From contig OZ345352.1 in assembly GCA_977006965.1 (NCBI GenBank), positions 1,736,001-1,800,000 on the forward strand: a DNA stretch of 64,000 nt, in the 5' to 3' direction. This document shows, in pieces, positions 22,001 through 32,990 of the stretch; within the stretch, counting starts at the first letter, position 1; each line of letters opens with the position of its first letter. Origin of the DNA: Phymatolithon calcareum (taxonomy: Eukaryota; Rhodophyta; Florideophyceae; Hapalidiales). A model generated the notes under the pieces. That model had not been told where the DNA came from. It worked only from the letters and a program-made list of their open reading frames with translations, and did no database searches. A program made the translations under genes and the position numbers.

Positions 22001-22050
22001 ATGATTCTCATTCCCTCAATTGGGGGAAAATTCCCGTCACATAGACAGTA
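19035..22050. mobile_element. TIR1 transposon, copy 2 (with a 1.4-kb insertion)
   Basis: The ends match copy 1 (GTGTCTATGTGACG at 19037 and its complement ending at 22048, one mismatch near the right tip), again flanked by TA (19035-19036 and 22049-22050). Only one clean CCCTCAATTGAGGG palindrome survives, at the left end; the others have point changes. Interior stretches 19430-19915 (161 codons) and 19979-20215 correspond to open stretches of copy 1. About 20272-21662 is absent from copy 1 and is a later insertion. The transposase is not identified. Confidence 0.75.
20272..21662. other. 1.4-kb insertion in TIR1 copy 2, partly repeat-bearing
   Basis: It is defined by comparison with copy 1, which reads CTCGTTCAGCAAGGCGCC across the junction. 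The first roughly 90 bases encode VDAINDHKKPNVFLLDL-SFDK, resembling a LINE reverse transcriptase block. The next part is purine-rich, then GC-rich, and holds two diverged copies of a roughly 95-bp unit (about 20545-20640 and 20700-20795; shared GCTTTGCGGGAAC and CAAGCGGTCG). Open stretches on both strands (for example 20345-20947 minus, 200 codons) have no recognised domain. No flanking duplication was seen. Confidence 0.45.
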
Positions 22051-22083
22051 GGGTGAGTATGATAGTATATTTTGCTATGGGGA

Positions 22084-23226
22084 TATTTGATGATTTTATT
22101 TTTGAGAGCTCCCAAAGCCTCACCTTGGAGTAACGGGGCAGCTCTTGCATAATCTCTACGCTATAGTCATCTGGCTGCTCAAAACGTTCTTGATTCGTAA
22201 TTCTCTCCCAACAAGAGCTCCGGTAAGTCTCTTGCACTCAAACTCAATTGCTGTACTCATCTTCGATGACGCTAGAGTACGTTGTAAGGCGACTAGTTCG
22301 ACCACCGCGGTAATCCCACAGTACGCACCCAACACTGATTTCCTCCAAAGGGGTGCTCGGTTGAATGTCAACCTTAGGCACCTTAAACGTGTTGTTCTTT
22401 CTCCTATGTAAAGGATCCCTGGTAGCTTGCCTTCAATAGGAATCTTCATTGACCTGCCTTCTTCTTCCTTTTCCCATACCTTAATTGTTTCTTCTCTCCT
22501 CGTCTTCTTCGTGACAGATCCCTCCTGGGATTTCTGAAGGGCTTGTCGCAAGTCTTCATACATCTTGAGATATTCAATATCCTTCATTGCTTCCTTTACG
22601 TCCTCATCTCTTCCAACGTACTCTTCTGTTTCTTCAAGGCGCTTTTTGTGCCTTACCAGGCTTAATGCAAACCTTTCTGCTTGATGACGTCTCCTCATCT
22701 TTGGTGGTCCCAGTCGGCACAGAACTCGCATTCGGTCCCGGCGGTGTTCGGCATACTTTCCGAAAACATTTTTGTAGAACAAGCCCTCTGCCGACTCGAT
22801 TGCCGAGAGCAATCGATTTGTCATTGGAGTAACGTGTAACGCATACTCCCATTTCGGGATAATTAGCGACTTAAAGATCCTGATGCATGTCTCCGGTTTG
22901 AATCCTCGAACATTCACTCCAAGCTCCCGCAGCTTATGTATGCATCCTGCAGCATTTCGAACTCTTGCTATGGCCGTGTCATCCGTAACACCCTTGTTAT
23001 TCATGCTTACCCCAAGATACGAGAGTCTCCAGGCTTGATATAGTTCTCGTCCTGCCAAGTAAAACGTGTGCTTCTGAAGTCCTTTGTACTTAAGAACTTC
23101 TCTTTTTCCTGGTTTTGTGTTCCATTTCATGCCATTTTCGCTTGCCCAACTGGTCGCTATATCAAGAAGTTTCTGCATTCCTCGTCCTGTCTTCGCTTGA
23201 AGCTGAACATCATCTGCGAACAATTT
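22084..23226 (-). mobile_element. 5'-truncated LINE-J (RT C-terminal half and 3' end)
   Basis: The open frame 22156-23223 (355 codons) begins at the catalytic FADD motif (MFADDVQLQAKTG) and continues through the thumb-like region (LSYLGVSMNNKGV, PKWEYALHVTPM) to a C-terminus ending LSSQMTIA. Upstream reverse transcriptase blocks are missing because MULE-associated sequence starts at 23231. The 3' end is GCTTTGGGAGCTCTCAAAAATAAAA. A second copy, itself interrupted, is at 30437-32565. The long uninterrupted frame suggests a fairly recent insertion. Confidence 0.85.
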
Positions 23227-23230
23227 TGGA

Positions 23231-23310
23231 GAGTAGTAGCGTTGGCTAGGGGTAGATATTTAGCGTACTTTTACCACTTTTTGTAGGCATTTAGCAAATT
23301 TCCTCAAATT
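23231..23310 (-). repeat. MULE-associated terminal sequence, inverse orientation
   Basis: Reverse complement of this stretch matches 16480-16566 (AAAGTGGTAAAAGTACGCTAAA and CTACTACTC blocks). It abuts the truncated 5' side of LINE-J. No transposase accompanies it here. 23311-23445 shows nothing recognisable. Confidence 0.5.
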
Positions 23311-23445
23311 ACATTGCCTACGTGGCTTGCAAAATGCTGCAAGGACGATTCTCGAGGCGCCTCTTTTGGGGCGACTCACGAGTCTACCTTTTTCGAAAGA
23401 AGCGCCTTAAAGTCGTGAGAGTCGTGAGGCGATGTTCATCTCTAC

Positions 23446-24841
23446 AAATTACCTCCTACAAACTAGGATCGAGTTGTATGTAGAATGGTAAGAAAAGTGG
23501 ATATCTGCCGCGGCGCGGTGCTCTTCCTCGCAAAACTGTCCCGTCAGGTTGATCGGTGCCCCAAACCGGCTCAGAAACGTGGTCTTGACCACGGAATGAG
23601 GAAACACATGAATGTGAAGGAGACTTTTGTACATCTTCACGTACCGTAATCATGTGGCCAAAGCTGTGTATTTTTACGCCTCGGCTATCTACCCGCTTTA
23701 TGAGTGCAAGACGCCAGTGAAAGAAAATAGGGAGCATGACTGCATAGTGGATGCGAAAGGAACGGAGGTGAAGAAAGAATGTTGATTGTAATCATATGTG
23801 TGTCTGTTCTATCCTGTGGTGCGACGATGGCACGCTATGTACGAAGGCGATTCTGTCTCGTTGCTGCTGTGCGGCCTCTGTGACGATTAGAGTGCAAACG
23901 ATAGTGCAGGCACGGAAGTATGTAACAGAAGGTGCAGAGCCGGAAATGCGTGCGGTATTTGTGGTGGTGCGGAGTTGGTGCCAAATCGGGATTTGCGCGG
24001 TGCGAGTGTGCGCAGTAATAATATTATTATCAGTGGGCAACAGTGCGTAAATGTTGCCAAATTGGGATGGTTCAGGGTTGGAGGTTGTTGAACATGAAGC
24101 GCGATATGCAGTGCGAAAGGCGCTTCACATACCGTTCGCAAGTATGGCCAGTGGAATGCTTTTACATGGAGAGGCTGTACGAACAAGGTGGATGGATCTG
24201 TAAGCAATATTTTTGCTTATCCAGTCCTTTTTCATTGCTGGTGCTAGACACATAGATGTTATTTGAAGCTCGTCCATTGATCTCCATCTGTACTAGATAT
24301 GAGCATTGATAATTCGATATCAACGAAATATCATATATTAGCCCAATTTTTGCAAAATCAAGGAATATCAGCCGTTGTCCAAAAGTATCATAACATAAAT
24401 TCTAAAAAAATCAATTCAAAAATTAAAAATCTCTCTTTTTGAGAGACGAAACATAGCTCTGTGTGGAATTAAGATTGCACGATCGTAACTTTTACTCATG
24501 TACTCCGAAAAATGGTGTTGTTTTTCAGCAAATTGTACAAAAATGAAGAGCAATATCATTGATATATCAAGGAAAACTAGAATATCAACCCTATGCTACG
24601 TTGGCTGATCGTTTGTCGTATCTCTGATATTATATCAGAGGCTTGGTAAAAATTTTAAAAGTGGTGTAGGACTTTTGAATCTCGTTGATGCACATCCCTA
24701 ATCAGTACAGTATGTTTGTAATTGCCAGATCTTTTGGGCAGCACGATGCCTGATTTACACGTATCACATATTGAATGTGTTGCGTGTGGACGCGTATGAT
24801 ACAGAACTAGGCCTATAGTATACTGCAGAAGGCTGCAGAAA
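23446..24841. repeat. segmental copy of the spacer found at 60169-61375
   Basis: Close match to 60169-61375, which lies upstream of secreted-protein gene copy 4 in the tandem array. No gene copy accompanies this segment. It contains the 407-bp MITE at 24294-24700 that the 61-kb copy lacks. Both copies have open frames on both strands (for example 23792-24040 minus and 60528-60779 minus), but neither looks convincingly coding. Confidence 0.7.
24286..24708. mobile_element. hAT-like MITE with 8-bp target-site duplication
   Basis: The body 24294-24700 (407 bp, AT-rich, non-coding) is flanked by ATCTGTAC (24286-24293) and ATCAGTAC (24701-24708), an 8-bp duplication with one mismatch. The ends are imperfect inverted repeats (TAGATATGAGCAT and TAGGGATGTGCAT). 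The related segment at about 61225-61245 reads ATCTCCATCTGTACAGTATG without interruption, a natural empty site. An 8-bp duplication and TAGGGATG-type ends are typical of the hAT superfamily. Confidence 0.8.
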
Positions 24842-25017
24842 TGTGGCTGAAAAGCCTTAAATGAAATGAAGGGTCATGCTGCTAAACAGCCAATGCGAAA
24901 AAGGAACAACACGGATGGTTGTGAAGAAAAAAATTTAAGTGTATTGATGATTGTCTTCCTCTGTCAATCGGTCGATTGCGGCGTGCTATATACTGATACG
25001 ACGCGCAATCTATGCCT

Positions 25018-25613
25018 CTGGTCTGGACGAGAGTTTTTTAATTCAAGTTTATTTAAAAACCCCACAGATTTCCGAAGATATGGGCGAGGCTTCCTCTGAT
25101 GCAACCTGCCTTTGTGCAGCTCAGGAAACGCCCACTAGAATCGCGGACGGGAAAACTCAGATCCTATCTCAGTCCTCTACAGGATTGCTGGTGCTTGGAC
25201 TCGACCGCCTTTTGCCTTGCCTTATGCGAATCATTACAGGCCTTCTTCGTTCTCCATGCGTTCTGAGAGTGTCTTGCTAAATAGTAAGAGCTCATCTAGC
25301 GCCTTTTCTGCTTCTAGTCGTTTTTCTCCTTCTAGGTCGCACCCTGCTAGCGTGCTTTCAAGGGTCTCCATATGCTCTCTGGCTCTTGTGCCGAATTCTT
25401 TGGCCATGCTTGTTTTTGGCACCTGTGGGAATCTTCCGCAGGCATACTGCAGTGCGAGTTGTCTGTGCTTCACCTTGGGGAACTTGAGTATTGTTGGCAA
25501 TTTACTTGTCTTATCGTATGGAATCTTCCTTTTCCGCTTCGATTCTAGGCGGTCTCCTTCCATTGCCAGAAATTTAGATCGAAGTGTTTGTGAAGACTGG
25601 TCTGGACGAGAGT
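25018..25613 (-). mobile_element. 5'-truncated LINE-B with 17-bp target-site duplication
   Basis: CTGGTCTGGACGAGAGT occurs at 25018-25034 and 25597-25613. The body 25035-25596 on the minus strand holds the LINE-B ORF2 C-terminus (within 25234-25848; KIPYDKTSKLPTILKFPKVKHRQLALQYACGRFP and LEAEKALDELLLFSKTL, given in part) and the 3' untranslated end with AAATAAACTTGAA before the A run. Confidence 0.9.
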
Positions 25614-26311
25614 GTGTGTTCCAGCAACTCAGGAACAGAAGTCCTAGAAGAGGAAACGAGAGAACCAAATACGCGCGGAATGTGTGCCGGCGCGCAGTTG
25701 TTTCTGAAACGGGACGACTGGCGCGAGAGTGCGCGCGGGATTGCATCCACCCTACGAGTGATACCAAATTGGGGATCACTTTGGTTGAAGCTGGTTTCGA
25801 ATGACGGGCGATATGCAGCCCGTAACACATTTCTCTCTGGTTGGACACTTGATCTTAACTGGCCACCTCTTGTCGGTCGCTTCCAGCGGGGTGCGTTACG
25901 GCAAGTCACGATATTTTGCAAAATGCTTTACTTTCGGAATCCTCCGTCAACAGCTTCTCGGCCCTCCGCCCTGCAAAAAGCGTGCTCACCGCTATACGAC
26001 GGTCAGCACGAACATTTCTTAGCTTCGATGTTTCGCGGCGGTCGTGCATCAGCTGCACTCTTCTCCTTCCACCTGTCCTGAGACATATAGAGCCTCCGTC
26101 CCCATACCAGCACACAGAATCAATCTACAGTTAAGCTGGCAATCGTGTTCTAAACGCGATGCGAGAGGACTGTCTGCAGGGGTAGTGCCAATTCCATTGC
26201 TAGACATTGCTGTTTGTCGCGCAATTAAAAAATTCAATTGGTCACTACGGTTAGTCAGCAATTCGGATTGCAATTTGAATACTTCCCGCAATAGTCAAGT
26301 TAATTGTTTAT
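25614..26311. other. unassigned region between LINE-B and the hAT remnant
   Basis: Several short open stretches occur on both strands (for example 25584-26081 plus, 165 codons, which overlaps the LINE-B junction). None has a recognisable domain. Confidence 0.3.
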
Positions 26312-27260
26312 TCATGCCTCTTCTCCTAGGTGTACGAAACTTTCGTCTTCTGCGATAGCCTGTTCAACACGCTGGTTGAAAACGCTTGACATAGCTTCCT
26401 TTACAGTTTGATCATCCCAGTAAGAGCGGTTGACTCTGAGGAAAAGCATCGCCTCGAACACAATAGGAGACGTACGTTTCCTGTGATCAAGCAAAATATA
26501 CTTAGCCATGGACCAAAGACGCTCCACCTCGGCAACCGAACCTAATATGAAATCGGTGTTCATGTAACTCCGTGCACCGGGTAATCTGACATTCATCTTC
26601 CTTTTCTTGAGGCGTTGAGCCATATTTATCGGTTCCTCCGGTTCAAGCATATCATTTTCAGGCTCGTTTTCTGTCTGTCGCAGTAGCAGCCCTTTGCATG
26701 CTTGTTTTTCGTCGTCAGACATGGTGTTGGCCTCCCCACGTTGAATTTTCACCACACCTGATTCAAATGTCGAATGTTGAGTAATTCGAGAATCAGGGGC
26801 AATGTAGTAGCTATCCAGCTGGCACTGGTAAAGTGGAGATTCTGGATTAGATTTGAGCATTCGTACCCCGTCGAGTAACTCATCGAGAGCTAGCCGAGCA
26901 TCTGATAAAGTAATTCCTTTTCTCTGCAGCTCCAAAGTGACAACGTTGATTTCACCAAGCTGTTTGGCAAACTTGGTAACCTGATTCTTGAAAGCAAATC
27001 GACGGTCGATTACGAGTTCGGCATCTTCTGAATCAGCTGTTGCGATCAAAGAGCTTCGGATTTTGGTGAACCTTTCCAGCATATGAAATGTAGTCGACCA
27101 TCTCGTTGAGTTGTTCACAGTCTGTCTGGTTTATCAGTGTCACATTCAAGGCCGTGATATAGAAATTTTTCCAGAAGCCGCCACTGTACCTTTACTGCTA
27201 CAGAACGGTCGCATGCATACTCAGATAACTTCTACGTCACCGCTTCCGCATCAAGAAGAC
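26312..27260 (-). pseudogene. hAT-family transposase, C-terminal part
   Basis: The open frame 27118-26312 carries NNSTRWSTTFHMLERF (the RW-S-motif at the start of the hAT core C-terminal half) and ends with the hAT dimerisation domain: DFILGSVAEVERLWSMAKYILLDHRK, SPIVFEAMLFLRVNRSYWD (given in part). Upstream, 27118-27260 continues in a shifted frame (VQWRLLEKFLYHGLEC). The catalytic N-terminal two thirds are missing or too decayed to read, so it is an inactive fragment. No terminal inverted repeats were found. Confidence 0.8.
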
Positions 27261-27261
27261 A

Positions 27262-28336
27262 GTTTCTGCCGCTCTGTCTGATCATAAATATCCTTTCGTG
27301 TCGCGTCTCCCTCAGGATCCTCGACAAGCGTCGAGAGTGTTTATCAAAAGAAACTTCGGCTTTGTTTTTTCATCGCCGGTTTACATCGGCTACGATCTCA
27401 CTCCGATTATCTCCTTTAGAACAGCTCCACATCTCACTACACTCAAGACACATAACACTCCCCTCACAATCAACAAAGCATACGACACAAAACACTGTCT
27501 CAGCTTCCTCAACCAACAACGACATTGAATGAGACCTGCAAGACACATACTTCACGTGCATAGTATCTACTCTGGACTTCTTGCCCATTACAGCGCGCGA
27601 AGATCGCAGCTCTTTAAGATGGAACACTATCAACTTACCCGTAGCTGAAGCTTTCAATTTTTTAGGATGGATCTGCCTAAACATCTTCGCTGCCGCCTCT
27701 CGCTCGCTGCCGATTGTACCCGAGTCATCACCAGCGGTATGCTACGGAACCTATCAACTTCATGTGGAAGCTTTCCGGTCACGGTGCAATTGTCTCCACA
27801 CCTCCGTCACACGCCATAAGATACACAATTCTGACCCCCACACGAGCCGAAAACGCTTTGCGCTCCATGACCAGAATATTGTTACCGCAGCGACCGTCGG
27901 AACTGGTGTAGGCGGACAGGGCAGACGTCCATAGCTTGTCTTTCGCAGGCGGTAGGTAGTGGCTTAAGCGTGTCGCTAGGGTGAGCGCGAGAAACTGGGC
28001 GCGCTCAAGTAGAAGAATTTGTTGAACTAGGCTTAGCCGTCGTCGCGACTGTAATTGAGAATTTTAACATAATTTAGTTTTAGTTATCATGTGTGATATC
28101 GTGACTTGCGGTAACGCACGCCGTTGGAAGCGACCGACAAGAGGTGGCCAGTTAAGGTCTAGTCATTTCGCAGTGCTTGACACAACGGCTGCGGAAAAGG
28201 TGACGCGCAAAGTCAACGTGATATAGAATTGGGTTGCCCATATTAACTTTGTTGATTGGCTGCTTCCAGATCAGTTCCAGATTAACTTTAGATCTGTGAT
28301 CGAATTTATTAAAACTGCTTTCTCCGCGCTTATGAG
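27262..28336. other. unassigned; possibly decayed 5' part of the hAT element
   Basis: Minus-strand frame 27684-27370 (104 codons) has a cysteine-rich end (VFCVVCFVDCEGSVMCLECSEMW) that could be part of a zinc-finger region but is not convincing. 27935-28336 shows no gene. Confidence 0.3.
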
Positions 28337-28562
28337 ACTCGCAGGGCAGTTTTTTTTGCAACTGTTTAGTTGTTTATTTGGAAACCCTCATTAACACTCC
28401 TAAGACTGTACGGGAGCAGCTTTTCGTAAATCGTTCATTCTAGTATATCGCCTGGTCCCTAATACAGGGACTCGTCGTTTTCCATATTGTCAATTATGGT
28501 GACGCTGTAGAGTAGTATGGAGTCTAATGCCTTTTCCGTTCTTATCATACTCGCAGGGCAGT
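28337..28562 (-). mobile_element. 198-bp 5'-truncated LINE-G tail with target-site duplication
   Basis: ACTCGCAGGGCAGT flanks the body 28351-28548 (28337-28350 and 28549-28562). On the minus strand it encodes the last residues of LINE-G ORF2 (RTEKALDSILLYSVTIIDN, then MENDESLY and stop), a short 3' untranslated region with AAATAAACAACTAAACAG, and an A run. The same 3' end is at 41069-41264. Confidence 0.88.
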
Positions 28563-29750
28563 GCTTTATTGCTGTATTATCTTTTAGTTAAATTAAGGCA
28601 GGGTGTTTTCTCCTCTAGGTAAGTAGGAAAGCACTCCTTCTTTGCCTGCCACTCAAAATACATTTCAATTCCACCCGGAACAAACGGCATGGTTAAACGA
28701 TCCGCGAGTTCACGGGGACGGCCAGAACATTTGGACTCTTTTCTTCATCCCTTCCTTGTCTTCTTTTCACGTAAGATGCACTGTAGTCCCACCGTGCTGT
28801 CATCAAATATTCAAGTCGGACTTGCAGAGGTAAAGCAAGACTTCGAAAGTGCAGGGGACGAATGGCAAGAAGAGACAACCAACGAAAACCTGTATCACAA
28901 ATTCTCTTTGTTCGGCCCTATTCGCTTTTCTATTTTTGGAAAACGGACTGTGCTGGTCAAACGTCCACCAGGACATTGCCGAGCGCAAGAGACTTGCTTC
29001 CGGTGCACAGTTCTTGAGACGCATCAACCTGACCGTGGTGATACTAGGACATAAGATTTACTGTCGTCCAACTGCACTCAGGTGCTTGCACATGTTCTGA
29101 ACATGTAGAGAGTTACGGCATCCATTCTAATTATTATAATGTTCTCCGACTTCCCTCGGAGCTCACAGTTAGAAGCCTTTCAATAAACTGAACAGGGACA
29201 GGTGTCTTTTTCAAGATACTCTGTATTCTTTGATCCGAGCGTTGACACAGTGGATGGCATTTCGTAGAACTGTCCGATAAGAAGTGGCAATTGCATTTGC
29301 ATAAATGTTCAAGATTGGAGGTGTATTCATGCAGAGTACAGAACCGTGATGGGAAAAGGTAACCCTTATCTTCTGTATGGAAAAATCTAAGACATTGGTG
29401 GACAGGATTCATCGTAGGGCTTTAAATTCTCGAATCCATTCAAGCTGGATTGAAGATAGGGCGAAGTTCTTCAGGCATTTCTGGTCTTCAGAAGTATAAA
29501 TTTCGCCGAGCCCGGCCAAAGTTGCCCGCCTACGGGGGACGGTGTTGTGCTGAATCTGGCTGTATCGACTGCTCTTATTCGGCCCCTAGTTCGAACTCAT
29601 TCCGCTTCTCTTATATTGAGACGAATCCTTAGTCAATGTCCCTTGAACATCCCCAGATCAGGTACGTTGAGTGTGCTAAAAAGCATATCAAGTTTGTGCG
29701 TCAGCTTCGGAGAGACGATATTTTTTGTGAGGGGAAATTTTCTTTCAATC
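28563..29750. other. unassigned region
   Basis: Open stretches such as 28689-29054 plus (121 codons) and 29134-29412 minus (92 codons) have no recognised domain. I see no repeats matching the rest of the window. Confidence 0.3.
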
Positions 29751-29754
29751 GAAG

Positions 29755-30290
29755 TTATTTTTGAAAAATATTCGGGCAGGGCTTCCTCAGTTGCTACCTT
29801 ACAGTGCGTACGCCGTTGAAAATTACCGCCTGTTATAGACTGTGGGAAAGTTTGGACCCTAGACCGTCCTACATTCTATGCCGTGTTCTTTTATGGTTCG
29901 CTTCGAGGGGCCGCTATTAGGCATCGTGTCCTGCGGAAAAACAGACCTTATTCGTTTTCCATGCACTGGATGATGGGTCTTGCTGTATAGCAGAAGCTCA
30001 GTAAGTGCTTTCTGAGTATCCAATCTGTTGTCTCCTTTCAGGTTTTAACCTGACATAGTGTTTTCCAGGGTTGTCCTATGCTGTTAAACTCTGTTTCCGA
30101 GTTTTCCACCATGCTTGTTGAGGACACATGCGGAAATCTTCCGCAGATGAATTGAAGCACAAACTGCCTGTGGTTCAAGTTCGGGAGTTTGACGATAGCT
30201 TGATTGTCTTTTCGTGCGGGATTCTCCTTCCACTGTAAGGAAAATGAGAGGAAAATGTTCAATTTCGAAGGCGCAATCATCAAAAGATAT
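29755..30290 (-). pseudogene. diverged LINE-B remnant
   Basis: On the minus strand about 30290-30040 reads IKLPNLNHRQFVLQFICGRFPHVSSTSM (in part), aligning with the LINE-B block LKFPKVKHRQLALQYACGRFPQVSTTSM. 29755-29810 resembles the LINE-B 3' untranslated region (GGGCAGGGCTTCCTCAGTTGCTACC, in part). Stops and frameshifts are frequent. It is an older copy than the others. Confidence 0.65.
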
Positions 30291-30436
30291 TGTCAACGCG
30301 ACTTGGATTGATATTGTGGGCTGGCTTCTGTGCCCGGGATAAGACAGAATTGGCCATTTTTGCATGAAAGGTAGGAATCTAGAATGTACTGTCAAACTCT
30401 GGATCGAATACCCGTGGTACCGTTCCAAGAGGGGAT

Positions 30437-32565
30437 ATATATGTTGATTTATTTTAAAAGCTCCCAAAGCCTCAATTTGAGCAACAGGGCAGATTCTCGC
30501 TGTTTTCCATACTCACCTCCCTACTAGCCTTCTAATATCTCCTTAATCCGAATTTCTCTTGCTGTGAAGGCCCGATTAAGTCTTGCATTCATATTCCGTT
30601 TCTTGGTCCATCTTCATAGACCATAGTATACGTTGCACCATGATAAGCTCAACAAAAGCAGCGAGAGCCGTTCGGTGAAGCTGTAAAGCATATCCAAACA
30701 AACCAATGTTTTTAAACACTTCGATCGAAATTTCTGGAAATGGAAGGAGACCGCCTAGAATCGAAGCGGAAAAGAAAGATACCATACGACAAGACAAGAG
30801 AATTGCCAACAATCCTCAAGTTCCCCAAGGTGAGGCACAGACAACTCGCGCTGCAGTATGCCTGTGGCAGATTCCCACAGGTTTCAACAACAAGTATGAC
30901 TGAAGAATTCGGCACCAGAGCCAGAGAGCATATGGAGACCCTTGAACGCACGCTAGCAGGGTACGAACTCGAAGGAGAAAAACGACTGGAAACAGAAAAG
31001 GCGCTAGATGAGCTCTTAATATTTAGCAAGACACTCATAGAACGCATGGAGAACGAAGAAGGCCTGTATTAATCCGCATAATGCAAGGCAAAAAGTGGTC
31101 TAGTCCAAGCACCAACAATCCCGTAGAGGACTGAGATAGGACTACTTTGAGTCCTGAGTTTTCCCGCCCGCCATACTGGTGGACGTTTCGTGAGCTACAC
31201 AAAGGTAGGTAGCATCAGAGGAAGCCTTGCCCATATCTTCGGAAGTCTGTGGGGCTTTTAAATAAACTTGAAAGGGAAAAAAACAGTCCCAAAGTACTTC
31301 GCCAGAATGTACTTTCTCCACAAAGGAACTCTGTTGAAAATTACTCTCAGGCATCTCAACCGGGCAGTTCTGTCCCTTATATATAGCACTCCTGGTAGGT
31401 CGTTCGGTACGCCGATCGGGATTTTAACTGTCCGGCCCTCTTCTTCCAACCACTAGAATTTGACTGTTGCTTGTAGGCGTCGCGTTTTTGACACCATACC
31501 TTCTTCCGCTTGTTTCAGAGCTTCTTTAAAGTGTTCCTCTTCCCCGAGATACCCAATGTCCTTTGATACGTCTTCCACATCATCTTTTCTTCCCTCGCAT
31601 TATTCTGAAAGCTCCAGGAATTTCCTCCGTCTTACCAAGCTCAAGGTGAATCTTTCAGCCTGGTGCATTCTCCTCATCTGTGGGCTGGCGAGACAGCAGA
31701 GCACTCGCACCCTCTCCCTTCGATACTCGGCATATTTTCCGAAAACGTTTCTGTAGAAAAGACCTTCTGCTGCCTCAATTGCGGATAGTAGTCGTTTCGT
31801 GATCGGGGTCAGGTGAATAGCATACTCGCATTTGTGATCCCGAGGTAGGACAGTCTCCAGGTCTGGTACAGCTCTTTTCCTGCAAGGAAGAATTTCTTCT
31901 TTGGGAGTCCTTTGTGCTTAAGGACCTCTCTCTTTCCTGGCTTTGTGTTTCATTTCATGGAGTTCTCGGCTGCCCACTTCGTAGCTATGTCCAATAGTTT
32001 TTGCAATACTTTTGCATTCTTTGCCTGAAGAAGAAAGTCATCTGCAAATAGCTGGGCTGGATGGTCAGGCACTGTTGTTACTTGGGCGGCGGTTTCGGCG
32101 AACGTATCCATGAATATGTTATATAGGCACTGACAAAGCGGGAAGCCCTGCGGAACACCTCGGTCGATAATGCACCACGTTTTCGTTTCATCTCCTGCGG
32201 ATGTGATCCACGACGGTTTCATCAGGTGAGATACCATCTTTGTTATGTGCGCCGGCAACTTTTTTTTTCCGTCGTTCGAGGAGGATATCCTTCGGGACGC
32301 TATCATACGCTGCTGACAAGTCAAGTGCTGCAACGAACGGTTGACCATTTTGCATAGTATGGCCAAAGTCTCTCCGAAAACCCAGTTGCGCTGTGTTAAA
32401 CCGGTAGTGATCCCTTGTGTATGAGTCTAGGGCTGAATCGATTATCTTCCTGACGCGACTCAGTAGAGAGATAGGCCTGTTGCTTGCCGCAATTTGTGCT
32501 GGATCTTTCTTGTAGAGGGGAATGATATGTTGAGAACTGACACCGCAATGTCCATTACATTTGCA
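30437..32565 (-). mobile_element. LINE-J copy 2, interrupted by LINE-B
   Basis: The minus-strand element is split in two: 30437-30659 (3' end, VELIMVQRILWS) and 31288-32565. The second part carries reverse transcriptase blocks NRPISLLSRVRKIIDSAL, DLSAAYDSVP, RGVPQGFPLCQCLYNIFMD and FADDFLLQAK (within 32628-31950), then the C-terminal region (RCLRVIFNRVPLW). Frameshifts separate these frames. The 5' side ends against LINE-C at about 32566. The plus-strand LINE-B at 30660-31287 sits between the halves: the protein reading AKYFGT on one side continues as AAFVELI on the other. Confidence 0.82.
30660..31287 (+). mobile_element. 5'-truncated LINE-B nested in LINE-J
   Basis: The open frame 30740-31072 (110 codons) is the LINE-B ORF2 C-terminus with its natural end (SKTLIERMENEEGLY, stop). 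The 3' untranslated region follows, with TTTAAATAAACTTGAAAGGG and an A run. The long undisturbed frame makes this the best-preserved LINE-B end in the window. A flanking duplication is at most a few bases (CAG) and is not certain. Confidence 0.85.
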
Positions 32566-32990
32566 ACCAACTTTATTGAGAAGGTACAATGTGTCCCAAC
32601 TGGACGAAGTCGGCACCTTTCTAGGCATATTCCATTACCATTGAAAATTCAGCTTCCTTAATCGGAATTACATAGAATCACGTCAATGGCTCTAGTCACA
32701 TTAATCTCTTATGCCGGGGTCCATGAAGGCTTCTTCAGGATTCTGTTGAGTGTTCCAATTGCCCATGATCCTTGACTGCCCATTTCTTCAATTAACTTTG
32801 GTGGGTTTCTCGGAAAATGGTCTACAAACCACCTTGGGCAAAGAATTCTGTATCTGCTTTCTTTCATCGTCACTGTTTGGTGCGGTAAAATATTCTTGGC
32901 GAACGTAAGTTTCCTAATGCGGTGCTCTTCTTGCTGTTCCCATACTAGCCGAAGGCCAGATCTGTCTTGCATCCTCTGTCATAGTCTCAG
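32566..32990 (-). mobile_element. LINE-C 3' terminal fragment, copy 1
   Basis: The minus-strand frame 32972-32709 contains LRLVWEQQEEHRIRKLTF, KESRYRILCPRWFVDHF and NRILKKPSWTPA, then a 3' untranslated region ending CTTCTCAATAAA. Matching ends lie at 40745-41068(-), 43312-43612(-) and 50265-50962(+). Its insertion abuts the 5' side of LINE-J copy 2. Confidence 0.75.

Noticed and set aside
27370-27684. Cysteine-rich minus-strand frame as a separate gene
   Set aside because: It may be a decayed part of the adjacent hAT element; ligand spacing fits no known zinc finger and there is no start or promoter support.
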